In this document: in pieces, positions 8,485-16,384 of the stretch
Layout of the letters: each line of letters begins with the position of its first letter
Numbering within the stretch: position 1 is the stretch's first letter
NCBI RefSeq assembly: GCF_004217285.1
Contig: NZ_SHKS01000005.1
Span: forward strand, 434,001-498,000
Source of the DNA: Streptomyces sp. BK239
GTDB lineage: Bacteria; Actinomycetota; Actinomycetes; Streptomycetales; Streptomycetaceae
Direction: 5' to 3'
Length of the DNA: 64,000 nt
Program-made: the position numbers and the translations under genes
Notes under the pieces: generated by a model
Databases searched by the model: none
What the model saw: only the letters and a program-made list of their open reading frames with translations
What the model was told of the DNA's origin: nothing

Positions 8485-9768
8485 ATGGCCATGGACGCCA
8501 TCTCCGTCATCCGCACCAAGCGGGACCGCGGTGAGCTCAGCGACGAGCAGATCGACTGGGTCATCGACGCGTACACCCGCGGCGAGGTCGCCGACGAGCA
8601 GATGTCGTCGCTCGCCATGGCGATCCTCCTCAACGGCATGAACCGCCGTGAGATCGCCCGCTGGACGGCCGCGATGATCGCCTCGGGCGAGCGCATGGAC
8701 TTCTCGTCCCTGTCCCGCCCGACCGCCGACAAGCACTCGACGGGCGGCGTCGGCGACAAGATCACGCTTCCCCTCGCCCCCCTCGTCGCGGCCTGCGGGG
8801 CGGCGGTCCCCCAGCTCTCCGGCCGGGGCCTCGGCCACACCGGCGGCACCCTCGACAAGCTGGAGTCGATCCCCGGCTGGCGCGCGCTGCTCTCCAACGA
8901 GGAGATGCTGTCGGTCCTGGACGGCACGGGCGCGGTGATCTGCGCGGCCGGCGACGGCCTCGCCCCCGCCGACAAGAAGCTCTACGCCCTGCGGGACGTC
9001 ACCGGCACCGTCGAGGCGATCCCGCTGATCGCCTCCTCGATCATGTCCAAGAAGATCGCCGAGGGCACCGGCTCGCTGGTCCTGGACGTCAAGGTCGGCA
9101 CCGGCGCCTTCATGAAGACGATCGAGGACGCCCGCGAACTCGCCTCCACGATGGTGGGCCTCGGCACCGACCACGGCGTGAAGACCGTCGCCCTCCTCAC
9201 GGACATGTCCACCCCGCTCGGTCTCACCGCCGGCAACGCCCTGGAGGTCCGCGAGTCCGTCGAGGTCCTCGCCGGCGGCGGCCCCTCCGACGTCGTGGAA
9301 CTCACCGTCGCCCTGGCCCGCGAGATGCTCGACGCGGCCGGCGTGAAGGACGCCGACCCGGCGAAGGCCCTGGCCGACGGCTCGGCGATGGACGTCTGGC
9401 GTCGCATGATCGCGGCCCAGGGCGGCGACCCCGACGCGAAGCTGCCGGTGGCCCGCGAGCAGCACGTGATCAAGGCCCCCTCCTCCGGTGTCCTCACCCG
9501 CCTGGACGCCTACGACATCGGCGTCGCCGCCTGGCGCCTCGGCGCGGGCCGCGCCCGCAAGGAGGACCCGGTGCAGGCGGGCGCCGGCGTGGAACTCCAC
9601 GCCAAGCCCGGCGACACCGTGACCGAGGGCCAGCCCCTCCTCACTCTTCACACGGACACCCCGGAACGCTTCGACTACGCACTCCAGTCGATCGAGGGCT
9701 CCTACGACATCGCCACCCCGGGAACGCGACACGAGGCGACCCCGGTGGTGTTGGAGCGCATCGCCTGA
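8485..9768 (+). CDS. deoA: Thymidine (pyrimidine-nucleoside) phosphorylase
   Basis: Homodimeric pyrimidine-nucleoside phosphorylase, 427 residues, which splits thymidine and deoxyuridine with phosphate to the base and deoxyribose-1-phosphate. The family signature SGRGLGHTGGTLDKLESIPG spans about residues 112-131. The phosphate-binding KHSTGGVGDK (about 84-93) and the region MSKKIAEGT (about 189-197) are intact. The C-terminal alpha/beta domain contains AWRLGAGRARKEDPV. GAAAGGA ends six bases before ATG 8485; a second ATG two codons later is possible. The gene completes a transport, deamination and phosphorolysis series. No regulon palindrome is seen in front of it, so it is likely co-transcribed with cdd by read-through. 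Confidence 0.95.
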   Translation: MAMDAISVIRTKRDRGELSDEQIDWVIDAYTRGEVADEQMSSLAMAILLNGMNRREIARWTAAMIASGERMDFSSLSRPTADKHSTGGVGDKITLPLAPLVAACGAAVPQLSGRGLGHTGGTLDKLESIPGWRALLSNEEMLSVLDGTGAVICAAGDGLAPADKKLYALRDVTGTVEAIPLIASSIMSKKIAEGTGSLVLDVKVGTGAFMKTIEDARELASTMVGLGTDHGVKTVALLTDMSTPLGLTAGNALEVRESVEVLAGGGPSDVVELTVALAREMLDAAGVKDADPAKALADGSAMDVWRRMIAAQGGDPDAKLPVAREQHVIKAPSSGVLTRLDAYDIGVAAWRLGAGRARKEDPVQAGAGVELHAKPGDTVTEGQPLLTLHTDTPERFDYALQSIEGSYDIATPGTRHEATPVVLERIA

Positions 9769-9778
9769 ACCAGCCCGT

Positions 9779-9798
9779 CCGGGGGCGGCAGCCCCCGG
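9779..9798. terminator. Bidirectional hairpin between convergent genes
   Basis: CCGGGGGC and GCCCCCGG pair around a GGCA loop. It lies between deoA and the convergent SGNH hydrolase gene, so it can serve both. Confidence 0.6.
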
Positions 9799-9841
9799 GA
9801 ACGGTGGGGGAGGGCAGGGGCGGCGGGGGCGAGAATCGCCG

Positions 9842-11026
9842 TCAGGCGAACACGCCCCCCTCCCCGAAGACCAGCGCGCCGAACCGCTCCCCGATCCGCC
9901 GATGCGTGGCGGCATCAGGATGCAGCTGATCTGGCAACGACAGCTCCTCGGAATCCCGCTCCCCGTACAGCTCGCGCCCGTCGAGATACCACAGCAACGG
10001 ATCCTCCCCCGCCCGCTCGGAAACGATCCGCGCCAACTCCTCCCGAATCACCCGCAACGTCAACTTGCCCCCCGCCACCTCCGCCGCCTCTCCCATCGGC
10101 ACGAACGTCAACCGCCCTTCCCCCAGCCCGCCGAAGTCCGGCGCGGTGGGCCCGGGCGTCTCCTCGTGCATCGGGCACAGAATCGGAGACACGACCAGCA
10201 GCGGCGTCCGCGGATGCCCCTCCCGCACGGTGTCGAGGAACCCGTGCACCGCGGGCCCGAACGCCCGCAGCCGCATCAGGTCCATGTTGACCAGATTGAT
10301 CCCGATCTTGAGGCTGATCAGATCGGCCTCCGCGTCCCGTATCGCCCGCGCGGTGAACGGATCGAGCAGCGCGCTCCCGCCCAACCCGAGATTGACCAGC
10401 TCCACCCCGCCGATCGACGCGGCGACCGCGGGCCAGATACCGGTGGGCCCCGCCCCGTCGGAACCGTGGCTGATCGAACTGCCGTGATGCAGCCACACCC
10501 TCCGCCCGGACGGGCGCGCCGGCTCGACCGCCGCGTCCGTCCGCAGGGCGACGAGCTCGGTGGTCTCGTTGTGCGGCAGCCAGATCTCGACGTCCTTGCC
10601 GCCCTCGGGCAGACCGGAGAAGCGGACGGTCCCGGGCCGGCCGGCCCGGCGCTCGACGCTTCCGTCCCGCATGTCCATGGTCACCGTGTTGCCGCCGGAG
10701 ATGCTGCCCCGGCCGGCGGGACGACCGTCGACGAGCAGCTCGTAGACGCCGTCGGGACGGGGCGGCGCGCCGATGTAGAGACGCTTGGTGGGCAGCGCGT
10801 CGAGCTCGACGACAGTGGCCCGGGTGCGGAACGCCAGCCGCACGCCCGACGGCTGGGACTCGGCCATGGCGAGCTGCTCGTCGGCGCACTGGGCGCGGGC
10901 CCGGGCGGGCAGCCGGTGCGGCAGCACGCCGTGCTCGGTCCGCTCGACGTCCAGGGCGCCGCGCAGCAGCGCGGCGGTGACGGGCGTGGTGGTCCAGCGG
11001 TCGCTGGAGCGGTCGTCGGTGGGCAT
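9842..11026 (-). CDS. SGNH/GDSL-type esterase or lipase-like hydrolase
   Basis: Predicted serine hydrolase of the SGNH superfamily, 394 residues. The N-terminal half is a beta-rich accessory domain (substrate or carbohydrate binding is possible). The catalytic domain has block I HHGSSISHGSD with the nucleophile Ser, block II NLGLGGSA, block III LKIGIN with the Asn, and block V LPDQLHPDAATH with the Asp/His pair. No signal peptide is visible, so it is probably cytoplasmic. The ATG is at 11026, preceded on its strand by AGGATGAGG. It lies four bases after the TetR gene, so the two form an operon under the TetR operator. The substrate is unknown. Confidence 0.88.
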   Translation of the reverse strand: MPTDDRSSDRWTTTPVTAALLRGALDVERTEHGVLPHRLPARARAQCADEQLAMAESQPSGVRLAFRTRATVVELDALPTKRLYIGAPPRPDGVYELLVDGRPAGRGSISGGNTVTMDMRDGSVERRAGRPGTVRFSGLPEGGKDVEIWLPHNETTELVALRTDAAVEPARPSGRRVWLHHGSSISHGSDGAGPTGIWPAVAASIGGVELVNLGLGGSALLDPFTARAIRDAEADLISLKIGINLVNMDLMRLRAFGPAVHGFLDTVREGHPRTPLLVVSPILCPMHEETPGPTAPDFGGLGEGRLTFVPMGEAAEVAGGKLTLRVIREELARIVSERAGEDPLLWYLDGRELYGERDSEELSLPDQLHPDAATHRRIGERFGALVFGEGGVFA

Positions 11027-11030
11027 GACC

Positions 11031-11615
11031 TCATCCTTGTCGTTCGGAAGACGCAGGCCAGTTCCGCAGCAGCGCGTCGAGGGCGTCCACGATCCGGTTC
11101 CAGCTCTCCTGACTGTCGGGGGCGCTGTGATCGAAGCCGCCGCCCAGCTCCAGGCCCACGTACCCGTTGAAGACGCTGCCCAGCAGCCGCACGGCATGGG
11201 TCTGGTCCGGCTCGGCCAGGTCGTAGCCGCGCAGGATCGCCCGGGTCATCCCGGCGTGCCGGACGCCGGCGCTCGCGGCGGCCGTGGCCGCGTCGAGCCG
11301 GAGCTGGGCGGCGGCCCACCGGCCGGGGTGTTCGCGGGCGTAGTCGCGGTACACGCCTCCCAGGGCGGCCAGCGCGTCCTTGCCGGCCCGCCCGGCCAGC
11401 GCGGCCGCACCCCGGTCGGCCAGCTCCTCAAGGGCGACCAGGGCGATCCGCGTGCGGAGGTCCTGGGAGTTGCGCACATGCGAGTAGAGGCTCGCGACCT
11501 TGACGTCGAAGCGCCTGGCCAGCGCCGAGACGGTCACCTGGTCGAAGCCGACCTCGTCGGCCAGTTCCGCGCCGGCTCGGGCGAGGCGTTCCGGGGTGAG
11601 ACCTGCACGCACCAT
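11031..11615 (-). CDS. TetR-family transcriptional regulator
   Basis: Regulator of 194 residues. The N-terminal helix-turn-helix domain includes GFDQVTVSALARRFDVKVASLYSHVRNSQDL (residues about 23-53 in pieces), the usual TetR layout. The C-terminal half is all helical and has the HPGRW and VFNGYVGLELGGGF features of the WHG-type ligand-binding domain. It is co-transcribed with the SGNH hydrolase, and a perfect inverted repeat lies immediately upstream of its start, pointing to autoregulation. The ligand is unknown. The divergent STAS gene could share the operator. Confidence 0.92.
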   Translation of the reverse strand: MVRAGLTPERLARAGAELADEVGFDQVTVSALARRFDVKVASLYSHVRNSQDLRTRIALVALEELADRGAAALAGRAGKDALAALGGVYRDYAREHPGRWAAAQLRLDAATAAASAGVRHAGMTRAILRGYDLAEPDQTHAVRLLGSVFNGYVGLELGGGFDHSAPDSQESWNRIVDALDALLRNWPASSERQG

Positions 11616-11631
11616 GAGGCCGATTATGCAA

Positions 11632-11652
11632 TTGCCTAAAGGTGTTAGGCAA
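11632..11652. promoter_or_regulatory. TetR operator candidate
   Basis: TTGCCTAA and TTAGGCAA form a perfect 8-bp inverted repeat around AGGTG. It begins 17 bases upstream of the TetR start codon and lies between TetR and the divergent STAS gene. Size and position fit a TetR dimer site. The repeat is AT-rich against a GC-rich background. Confidence 0.7.
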
Positions 11653-11702
11653 ACAAGATGCTCCCTGCCGGAGACTCGGCACCTCTTAGGAGCGAACTGA
11701 CG

Positions 11703-12089
11703 ATGAGTTACGAGCCCACGCCCGGTCTACCGCACGTGGACGCGACGACACCGCCCGTACTCACCCTGCCCGGACCCATACCCCGCGCCCGGGTGCCCGA
11801 ACTCTGCGACGACGTGGGCAGACTGCTGGAACGCACCGGTGCCCGTGCCGTCGTCTGCGACGTCACACGCCTCGGACCGCCGGGGCTGCAGACCGTGGAC
11901 CTGCTGGCCCGGCTGCAACTGGCCGCCCGCCGGGCCGGCGGGGGCGTCCGGCTGCGCGACCCCGATCCCTCGCTACGCGCCCTGCTGGACCTGGTCGGGC
12001 TCCGCTTCGAGGTGGAGGGGGAGACCGAAGAGGGGGAACCAGCGCTCGGTGTCGAGGAAGAAGTGGAACCCGGTGAGGCGGCCTTCTGA
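11703..12089 (+). CDS. STAS-domain protein (anti-sigma factor antagonist-like)
   Basis: Small STAS-domain protein, 128 residues, of the SpoIIAA-like class that releases sigma factors by binding anti-sigma factors. ATG 11703 has TTAGGAG about ten bases upstream. The core reads VLTLPGPIPRARVPELCDDVGRLLERTGARAVVCDVTRLGPPGLQTVDLLARLQLAARRAG in successive segments. The usual phosphorylatable Ser/Thr after the D-V-T strand is not obvious, since the segment reads GPPGLQTVD. The last 39 codons overlap the convergent ECF sigma gene. The acidic tail (EGETEEGEP) is read from DNA that encodes the end of the sigma factor, so it is constrained by both frames. Confidence 0.78.
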   Translation: MSYEPTPGLPHVDATTPPVLTLPGPIPRARVPELCDDVGRLLERTGARAVVCDVTRLGPPGLQTVDLLARLQLAARRAGGGVRLRDPDPSLRALLDLVGLRFEVEGETEEGEPALGVEEEVEPGEAAF

Positions 12090-12998
12090 GATCTCCAGCA
12101 CCTGGATCGCCCACGGCGCGAACCCGCCCGCCTCGGGGTCGGGCTTGTACTGCGCGAACCCCGGCAGGCCGTTGACCTCGACGGGCAGCAGCCGTGAGCC
12201 CGCGCAGGCCGCGCCGAACGTCGTCATGAAGCCCGCGATGTCGTCGTGACCGGTCAGCCACAGGTCGAACGGCGGCATCGACATCACGGCGTCCTCGTGC
12301 AGCAGGGCCGTCAGCGCCGTCATGTCGTACCCCTCGAACGCGGCCACGTAGCGCTCCAGGAGTTCGCGCTGCCCCTCGTCCAGAGGGTCGGAGACCGCCG
12401 CGTCCGCGCCGGAGTCCGCCCGCTCTGCGAGCGTCGCGCGGGCCCGCTGCAGGGCGCTGTTCACCGAGGCCACCGACGTGCCGAGCAGCTCGGCGACCTC
12501 GCTCGCCCGCCACGCCAGCACCTCGCGCAGGATCAGCACCGCCCGCTGCTTGGGCGGCAGTTGCTGCAACGCCGCCATGAACGCCAGCCGCACCGACTCC
12601 TTGGCCACGGCCGCCTCCGCCGGGTCCTGCACCGCCGGCAGCACCCGCCCGTCGGGCATCGGCTCCAGCCAGGTGTTGTCGGGGCTGGGCGACAGGGCCG
12701 CCTGGGCGAGCGGCGTGGACTCGGTGAGGTCCATCGGGCGGGCCCGCTTGTTGCCGGCCGAGAGCATGTCGAGGCACACGTTCGTCGCGATCCGGTACAG
12801 CCACGACCGCAGGCTGGAGCGGCCCTCGAACCTGTCGTAGCTCCGCCATGCCCGCACCAGGGTGTCCTGCACCGCGTCCTCGGCCTCGAAGGAGGAACCG
12901 AGCATCCGGTAGCAGTAGCCGGTCAGCTCGACCCGGTGCTTCTCCAGCCTCGCGTCGAGATCGTCGGCCGTCGCCGTGCCCGCCGTACCGTCACTCAT
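11973..12998 (-). CDS. ECF sigma factor with C-terminal SnoaL-like domain
   Basis: RNA polymerase sigma factor of 341 residues. Region 2 includes YCYRMLGSSFEAEDAVQDTLVRAW in two pieces and SLRSWLYRIATNVCLDML. Region 4 includes LPPKQRAVLILREVL and ASEVAELLGTSVASVNSALQRAR. About 130 extra residues follow with a SnoaL-like alpha+beta fold (RYVAAFEGYDMTALTALLHEDAVMSMPP). This is the arrangement of the SigG/SigJ-type sigmas that carry a fused C-terminal regulatory domain instead of relying on a separate anti-sigma. The 3' end overlaps the STAS gene by 117 bases, tail to tail. No adjacent anti-sigma gene is seen. Confidence 0.9.
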   Translation of the reverse strand: MSDGTAGTATADDLDARLEKHRVELTGYCYRMLGSSFEAEDAVQDTLVRAWRSYDRFEGRSSLRSWLYRIATNVCLDMLSAGNKRARPMDLTESTPLAQAALSPSPDNTWLEPMPDGRVLPAVQDPAEAAVAKESVRLAFMAALQQLPPKQRAVLILREVLAWRASEVAELLGTSVASVNSALQRARATLAERADSGADAAVSDPLDEGQRELLERYVAAFEGYDMTALTALLHEDAVMSMPPFDLWLTGHDDIAGFMTTFGAACAGSRLLPVEVNGLPGFAQYKPDPEAGGFAPWAIQVLEISEGRLTGFHFFLDTERWFPLFGLPLHLEAEPDQVQQGA

Positions 12999-13077
12999 CG
13001 TCGTCCACCCACCCCTGTGGCCCGTCTGTCACGCGCCAGTGCGCCCAGTACTCCGGAAGCTATCGCACGCCACTGAC

Positions 13078-13119
13078 AACGGCCCCCCGAGCAGCGGAAA
13101 CCGCAGGTGGGGGGCCGTT
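13078..13119 (-). terminator. Terminator of the MFS gene
   Basis: An 11-bp stem (13078-13088 with 13109-13119) rich in C/G runs lies 35 bases past the MFS stop codon on the minus strand and ahead of the ECF sigma gene. Confidence 0.65.
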
Positions 13120-13153
13120 CGTCAGAAGTCGGTGGTGGTGCCCGACGGGTCTG

Positions 13154-14458
13154 TCAGCCGGCGGCGAGCAGCGTCTGACGGCGGGCCGCCCGGGTGCCGA
13201 ACACGGTGATCGTCACGACGCCGAGCACCGCGAGGACGCCCACGCCGACCGTGCCGGCCCAGCCGCCCGCGTGGAAGGCGATCGCGCCGACCGTGCTGCC
13301 CGCGCTGGAGCCGATGTAGTACGCCGACTGGTAGAGCGCCGAGGCCTGGGCGCGGCCCGTCGTCGCCGTCTTGCTGACCGCCGAGGAGGCCACCGCGTGG
13401 CCCGCGAAGAAGCCCGCCGTGATCAGGACCAGGCCCAGCAGCACCAGAGGCAGCGTGTCCGCCAGGGAGAACAGCAGGCCCGTCGCCGTGGTGCCGCCCG
13501 CCAGGTACAGCGCCCCGCGCCGGCCGAGCGTGCCGACCAGTCGACCCGCCGTCGACGCCGACACCGTTCCCACCAGGTACACCAGGAAGATCGAGCCGAC
13601 GATGCCCTGCGGCAGCGAGAACGGCGCCTCGGTGAGGCGGTAGCCGATGACCGTGTACACGCCGCCGAAGACGGTCATGAACAGCGCGCCGATCGCGTAC
13701 AGCCGGCACAGCAGCGGGTTCGACAGGTGGTCGCGGACCGTACGGGCCAGGACGCGCGGGCGCAGCGAGCCCGGGGTGAAGTGCCGCGGCGTCGGCAGCA
13801 GCAGCCGGAAGGCGACGGCGCAGGCCACCGCGAGCACGCCGATCGCGCCGACGGCGACCCGCCAGCCCCACTCCTGGGCGACCCAGCCGGTGATGACCCG
13901 GCCGCTCATCCCGCCGACGCTGTTGCCCGCGACGAACAGGCCGATCGCGGTGACCAGAGCGCGCGGTCGGACCTCCTCCGCGAGGTAGGCGGTGGCCGAG
14001 GCGGGCAGTCCGGCCAGGGCCGCGCCCTGCACGCCCCGCAGCACGACCAGCCAGCCCAGCGAGGGGGCGAAGGGCACCAGCAGTGCGACGCCCACGGCGA
14101 CGGCCAGCGAGGCCGTCATCACCGCGCGGCGGCCGTAGCGCTCCGACAGGGCGCTCATCGGCAGGACGAACAGCGCCAGACCGCCGGTCGCCGCCGCCAC
14201 CGTCCAGCTCGCCTCGCTCGCCGCGACCCCGAACTCGCCGGAGATCAACGGCAGCAGCGCCTGCGTGGAGTACAGCAGGGCGAAGGTCGCCACACCGGCG
14301 AGGAAGAGGGCGAAGCTCATCCGGCGGTAGCCGGGGCCGCCCGGGGCCATACGGGAGTCGGAATCCGCCCGGGACACACCGGGGACGGCGGAGGCGGAGG
14401 AGGGAACGGTCGCGACGGCGCCCACAGCGGTGGACGCCCCGGTACTGGCGGGAGACAT
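13154..14458 (-). CDS. MFS transporter
   Basis: Major facilitator superfamily transporter, 434 residues, with twelve predicted membrane helices after a Ser/Ala-rich hydrophilic leader of about 45 residues. The loop 2-3 motif reads SALSERYGRRAVM, a variant of the MFS A-motif. The overall pattern resembles YnfM-like drug or metabolite exporters. ATG 14458 is used here; the internal Met in RMAPGGPGYRRM would give a protein without the leader. It is divergent from a LysR regulator, which probably controls it. The substrate is unknown. Confidence 0.88.
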   Translation of the reverse strand: MSPASTGASTAVGAVATVPSSASAVPGVSRADSDSRMAPGGPGYRRMSFALFLAGVATFALLYSTQALLPLISGEFGVAASEASWTVAAATGGLALFVLPMSALSERYGRRAVMTASLAVAVGVALLVPFAPSLGWLVVLRGVQGAALAGLPASATAYLAEEVRPRALVTAIGLFVAGNSVGGMSGRVITGWVAQEWGWRVAVGAIGVLAVACAVAFRLLLPTPRHFTPGSLRPRVLARTVRDHLSNPLLCRLYAIGALFMTVFGGVYTVIGYRLTEAPFSLPQGIVGSIFLVYLVGTVSASTAGRLVGTLGRRGALYLAGGTTATGLLFSLADTLPLVLLGLVLITAGFFAGHAVASSAVSKTATTGRAQASALYQSAYYIGSSAGSTVGAIAFHAGGWAGTVGVGVLAVLGVVTITVFGTRAARRQTLLAAG

Positions 14459-14552
14459 GCCTCGAAACTACGGACGACCCCGCTCATCCGTCCAATGCAC
14501 GGAATCCCCATAATCGTTCCCATGGTGCATCAGAAGAGGTCACAGAGCCGCC

Positions 14553-14570
14553 TGTCACCGTACAGTGACA
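14553..14570. promoter_or_regulatory. Inverted repeat between MFS and LysR genes
   Basis: TGTCAC and GTGACA pair around CGTACA, ending nine bases before the preferred LysR start. It may be the LysR site. The position argues for the downstream ATG as the regulator's start. Confidence 0.5.
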
Positions 14571-14578
14571 CAACAGAC

Positions 14579-15484
14579 ATGAATGACGACATCGTCACGC
14601 TCCTCGCCCCGCGGCTCGCGTACTTCGCGGGCGTAGCGCGCACCGAGCACGTCACCCGGGCGGCGCACGAGATGCAGGTCCCGCAGTCCACCCTGTCCCG
14701 GGCCATGGCCCGCCTGGAACAGGACCTCGGCGTCGACCTGTTCGCCCGCCACGGCCGCACGGTCTCCCTCACCCCCGCCGGCCGCACCTTCCTCACCTCC
14801 GTCGAACGGGCCCTCGCCGAGATCGAGCGGGCCGCCGACGAGGTGCGGGCGGACGCCGACGCCGCGACCGGCAAGGTCGCCTTCGGCTTCCTGCACACCA
14901 TGGGCGCCGAGACCGTCCCCGCCCTGATCCACGCCTTCCGCGCGGACCACCCCCGCGTCCGCTTCAGCCTCGTCCAGAACTACGGCGAGGCGATGCTCGA
15001 AGGCCTGCGGGCCGGCGAACTCGACCTCTGTCTGACCTCGCCGATCCCCGACGCCCCCGACCTGGTCGCCCGCCGGCTGGACGAGCAGAAGCTCCGCCTG
15101 GTCGTCCCCGCCGACCACCGCCTCGCCGCCCGCCGGCGCGTCCGCCTCGCGGAGGCCGCCGACGAGAGCTTCGTGACGCTGGAACCCGGCTACGGTCTGC
15201 GCCGCATCACCGACGCCCTCTGCTCGGAGGCCGGCTTCCGCCCGAAGGTCGCCTTCGAGGGCGAGGAGGCGGAAACCCTGAGGGGTCTGGTGGCGGCGGG
15301 CCTGGGCGTCGCCCTCCTCCCGCCCCCGGCCGTCCCCCGGCCCGGCGTGGTGGAACTGACGGTCACGGCGCCGAGGGCGGTCCGGGAGATCGGCGTCGCC
15401 TGGCTGGACGGCCACCCGGACACACCCCCGGTGGCCGCCTTCAAGAAGTTCCTGCTGTCGAGAAGGGGGCATCTGCTGCCCTGA
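14579..15484 (+). CDS. LysR-family transcriptional regulator
   Basis: LysR-type regulator of 301 residues. The winged helix-turn-helix (THVTRAAHEMQVPQSTLSRAMARLE in part, residues about 20-45) is followed by a periplasmic-binding-protein-like effector domain (GFLHTMGAETVPALI, LDLCLTSPIPD, AAGLGVALLP). I prefer ATG 14579; ATG 14522 in the same frame would add 19 polar residues and place the inverted repeat inside the gene. It is divergent from the MFS gene, the usual LysR/target layout. The effector is unknown. Confidence 0.88.
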   Translation: MNDDIVTLLAPRLAYFAGVARTEHVTRAAHEMQVPQSTLSRAMARLEQDLGVDLFARHGRTVSLTPAGRTFLTSVERALAEIERAADEVRADADAATGKVAFGFLHTMGAETVPALIHAFRADHPRVRFSLVQNYGEAMLEGLRAGELDLCLTSPIPDAPDLVARRLDEQKLRLVVPADHRLAARRRVRLAEAADESFVTLEPGYGLRRITDALCSEAGFRPKVAFEGEEAETLRGLVAAGLGVALLPPPAVPRPGVVELTVTAPRAVREIGVAWLDGHPDTPPVAAFKKFLLSRRGHLLP

Positions 15485-15497
15485 CGAGGCGAGCCCG

Positions 15498-16271
15498 CTA
15501 CCGTCGCAGCGACTTGCCGAACCCCGCGGCCAACGGCATCCGCAACCCCAGCGGCGGCGGAGCGAGCATCGCGTCCTCGACCGGCCGGGAGAAGCCCCGC
15601 CCGAACAGCACCCCCATCACGAAGTCCTCACCCAGGGACAGCACTTCGCTCCGGTACTGGTGCAACCGGTGCCCGTCGGCGTGGACTTCGAACCGGCACA
15701 CCTCCCGGTTCACCTTCTTCGCCCGGGCCGCCAGCCGGAACGACAGCTCGGGGTCGGTGCGTTCGTCGTGCGTGCCGTGCACGATCAGCACCCGCCGGCC
15801 CACCAGCTGCTTCACCGGTTCGGGCGCGGCCGCCACGTCTTCTTCCGGCAGCCAAGGAGCGATCGCCAGCACCGAGTTGACGGCGTCGTGCCCGCCCGCG
15901 TGCAGGGCGGCCCGCCCGCCCATCCCGACGCCGGCCAGGCACACGGGGACGTCTCCGTAGCGTCGTACCGCCTCGTCGGCGGCCCACGAGGCGTCGGCGA
16001 CGAGCCGGGCCTCGCTGCCGTTCCAGCCGCGGTAGCGGTACTGCACCGGGTGCACGGCCAGCCCGTCGCGCCGCCCCGCGCGGGCGAGCCTGCGGCCGAG
16101 GGCACGGACCGGCGAGGTCGCCCGGGCCGCCCAGGACAGCGCCGAGGGTCCGCGCTCGGAGACCTCCGTCCCGTCGGGGAGCAGCAGAACCACACCGCTC
16201 ACCGCCTCCGGCTCCGGCCCGATCGCCTTCCCCAGCCCGGCCGTTCGCACCGGCGTCGCTTGCTGTCCCAT
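15498..16271 (-). CDS. Alpha/beta-hydrolase-fold protein lacking the nucleophile Ser
   Basis: Protein of 257 residues with an alpha/beta hydrolase outline: early VVLLLPDG strand, a DASWAADEAVRRYG helix, a nucleophile-elbow-like CLAGVGMGGRAAL (about residues 113-125), then VLIVHGTHDERTDP with a candidate acid and a late ADGHRLHQY with a candidate His. The elbow reads G-V-G-M-G, so the position that normally carries Ser, Cys or Asp is Gly. Either the protein is non-catalytic or another residue acts. It has no signal peptide. It is transcribed away from add and convergent with the LysR gene. Confidence 0.75.
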   Translation of the reverse strand: MGQQATPVRTAGLGKAIGPEPEAVSGVVLLLPDGTEVSERGPSALSWAARATSPVRALGRRLARAGRRDGLAVHPVQYRYRGWNGSEARLVADASWAADEAVRRYGDVPVCLAGVGMGGRAALHAGGHDAVNSVLAIAPWLPEEDVAAAPEPVKQLVGRRVLIVHGTHDERTDPELSFRLAARAKKVNREVCRFEVHADGHRLHQYRSEVLSLGEDFVMGVLFGRGFSRPVEDAMLAPPPLGLRMPLAAGFGKSLRR

Positions 16272-16356
16272 GGCAGAACAGTGTCAGAAGCGCGGGCGTA
16301 CGCGACCTGTCCTCGCGGTCACCGTTGCATATCGGCCGGAGTGCGCACCGCGCCGT

Positions 16357-16378
16357 CTACGCGCGTAGGAGTTAGAGT
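16357..16378 (+). promoter_or_regulatory. Nucleoside-regulon operator copy 4 and -10 of add
   Basis: The perfect palindrome CTACGCGCGTAG lies at 16357-16368. It is followed by TAGAGT at 16373-16378, a -10 that would start transcription close to ATG 16385. The operator sits between the -35 and -10 positions, a classic repressor location. An AGGAG just after the palindrome could serve as ribosome-binding site if the transcript starts earlier. Confidence 0.7.
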
Positions 16379-16384
16379 TCACAG

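Noticed and set aside
12848..14578. Large plus-strand frame running through the MFS gene into the LysR gene
   Set aside because: The minus-strand MFS protein is clearly real, and the LysR homology begins only after ATG 14579.
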